Shown in pieces: positions 63,331 through 64,000 of a stretch of 64,000 nt of DNA; within the stretch, counting starts at the first letter, position 1, and each line of letters opens with the position of its first letter. Position numbers and translations under genes: made by a program. The stretch is from Martelella lutilitoris (GTDB taxonomy: Bacteria > Pseudomonadota > Alphaproteobacteria > Rhizobiales > Rhizobiaceae). The DNA lies in assembly GCF_016598595.1 (NCBI RefSeq), contig NZ_CP066786.1, forward strand, positions 2,131,501 through 2,195,500, in the 5' to 3' direction. The notes below the pieces were generated by a model. That model did no database searches, was not told where the DNA came from, and saw only the letters and a list, made by a program, of their open reading frames with translations.

Positions 63331-64000
63331 CTAAAAATGGCTCCGCCTGGCGACAAAGCGCGCCAGCATCGGCCCGAGCGCCATGACGAAGAAGAAGCGG
63401 GCGATCTGCATCGACATGACGAAGGCGACGTTGACATCGGTCGAGGCGGAGATGATGGCAACCGCATCCGCGCCGCCGGGACTGGTGGCGAGATAGGCGG
63501 ACAGCGGATCGATGCCGGCGAATTCCACCAGCAGAAAGGCAAACACCGCGCAGATCGCCACGAGCGCCAGAATGGAAGCGAGCACGCGCGGCAGCGCCCG
63601 GCTGGCATGGCGGATGACGTCGCGGTCAAAGCGCGCGCCGATCGCCCAGCCGACCAGCGCATAGGAGGCGGCCAGCAGCGGCTGCGGCAGTTCGATTGTC
63701 ACGAGGCCCGCAACATTGAGCGCCGATCCGATGATCACCGGCACGATCATCGCGCCCGCCGGAAGGCCCGAGCGGCGGCCGATGACGACGCCGATGACGA
63801 CGAGGAGGAGCGTCTGCAGCAGCGCCTGCCAGTCCGGCATCGCCAGCCAGAGGATGGGCTCGGGCGCGCCCCCGCCGCCGGTTCCGGTCCAGAGCCGGGC
63901 AATGGTGGCGGCAACGATGGTGACGATGACGACGCGGGTATATTGCATGAAGGCAACGAGCCGCATATCCGCGCCGAATGCGCCGGACATCAGCGTCATC
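63331..64000 (-). CDS. AbrB-family membrane protein (putative transporter), C-terminal part
   Basis: 222 residues are visible and the gene runs off the window end. Strongly hydrophobic, with six or more helices. YLATSPGGADAVAIISASTDVNVAFVMSMQIARFFFVMA is the typical end of the second AbrB repeat (PF05145, once labelled putative ammonia monooxygenase). The ATG at 63999 is probably internal, because family members have about 350 residues and the first repeat would lie upstream. Function unsettled; an exporter or regulator role has been proposed for relatives. Confidence 0.8.
   Translation of the reverse strand, partial: MTLMSGAFGADMRLVAFMQYTRVVIVTIVAATIARLWTGTGGGGAPEPILWLAMPDWQALLQTLLLVVIGVVIGRRSGLPAGAMIVPVIIGSALNVAGLVTIELPQPLLAASYALVGWAIGARFDRDVIRHASRALPRVLASILALVAICAVFAFLLVEFAGIDPLSAYLATSPGGADAVAIISASTDVNVAFVMSMQIARFFFVMALGPMLARFVARRSHF

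Overview
The window looks like a chromosomal segment of an alphaproteobacterium of the order Hyphomicrobiales (Rhizobiales). It is G+C-rich and has several traits common in that order: fused CysNC, an ATP12-type F1 assembly factor behind an RluC-like pseudouridine synthase, a tandem glycine riboswitch in front of gcvTHP, a TGA-N9-TCA iron box at a siderophore gene, and an intergenic palindromic repeat of rhizobial type. I cannot name the genus. I see no insertion sequence, phage gene or CRISPR array. Gene density is high and most clusters are tightly packed or overlapping.

Left part (1-3877): the end of a siderophore ABC ATPase gene, a siderophore-binding protein gene with a RirA-type box, a divergent HxlR regulator/quinone oxidoreductase pair sharing a perfect palindrome, and pdxJ. 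From 4166 to 22205 lies a carbohydrate-utilisation locus. A minus-strand run from 19620 down to 4166 encodes a GH38 alpha-mannosidase, a LacI regulator, an Opp-type ABC importer (binding protein, two permeases, two ATPases), a HAD hydrolase with an unusual Vps62/DUF946-like N-terminal domain, an unrecognised 831-residue protein and a GH105/GH88-type unsaturated uronyl hydrolase. A GH28 polygalacturonase-type gene diverges from the mannosidase and faces a convergent PHP-domain metallohydrolase gene. None of the enzymes has a visible signal peptide, so the likely scheme is import of a uronate- and mannose-containing oligosaccharide followed by cytoplasmic breakdown.

22535-37252 holds polysaccharide-building genes (Gfo/Idh/MocA oxidoreductase, heparinase-II/III-like protein, GT-B glycosyltransferase; then Ugd, an epimerase, a membrane GT2 and an aldo/keto reductase on the other strand) beside cysD-cysNC-cysQ, which make PAPS and remove PAP, and an SLC13-type transporter. 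This suggests a uronic-acid-containing and possibly sulfated surface glycan, but no sulfotransferase is in the window.

37453-47299 contains a secreted choloylglycine-hydrolase-family enzyme, a beta-barrel outer-membrane protein, a DUF4239-like membrane protein, and a compact six-gene operon: ferric/hexose-phosphate-type ABC importer (three genes), a metallo-beta-lactamase-fold hydrolase, a dual-specificity-type phosphatase and a LacI regulator, with a palindrome 65 bp upstream. I consider this the best candidate for an undescribed system (possible uptake and dephosphorylation of a phosphorylated sugar).

47671-60755 is mostly housekeeping: tRNA-Leu(GAG), lipB, an XRE regulator, a glutathione-dependent formaldehyde detoxification operon with two embedded small genes, an rluC-HAD-HAD-ATP12 run with crcB upstream, and the glycine cleavage operon. 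The right end (60775-64000) has three small secreted-protein genes (one Met-rich with two EF-hands, one Cys/His-rich), a second choloylglycine-hydrolase-family gene without a signal peptide, and the end of an AbrB-family membrane protein.
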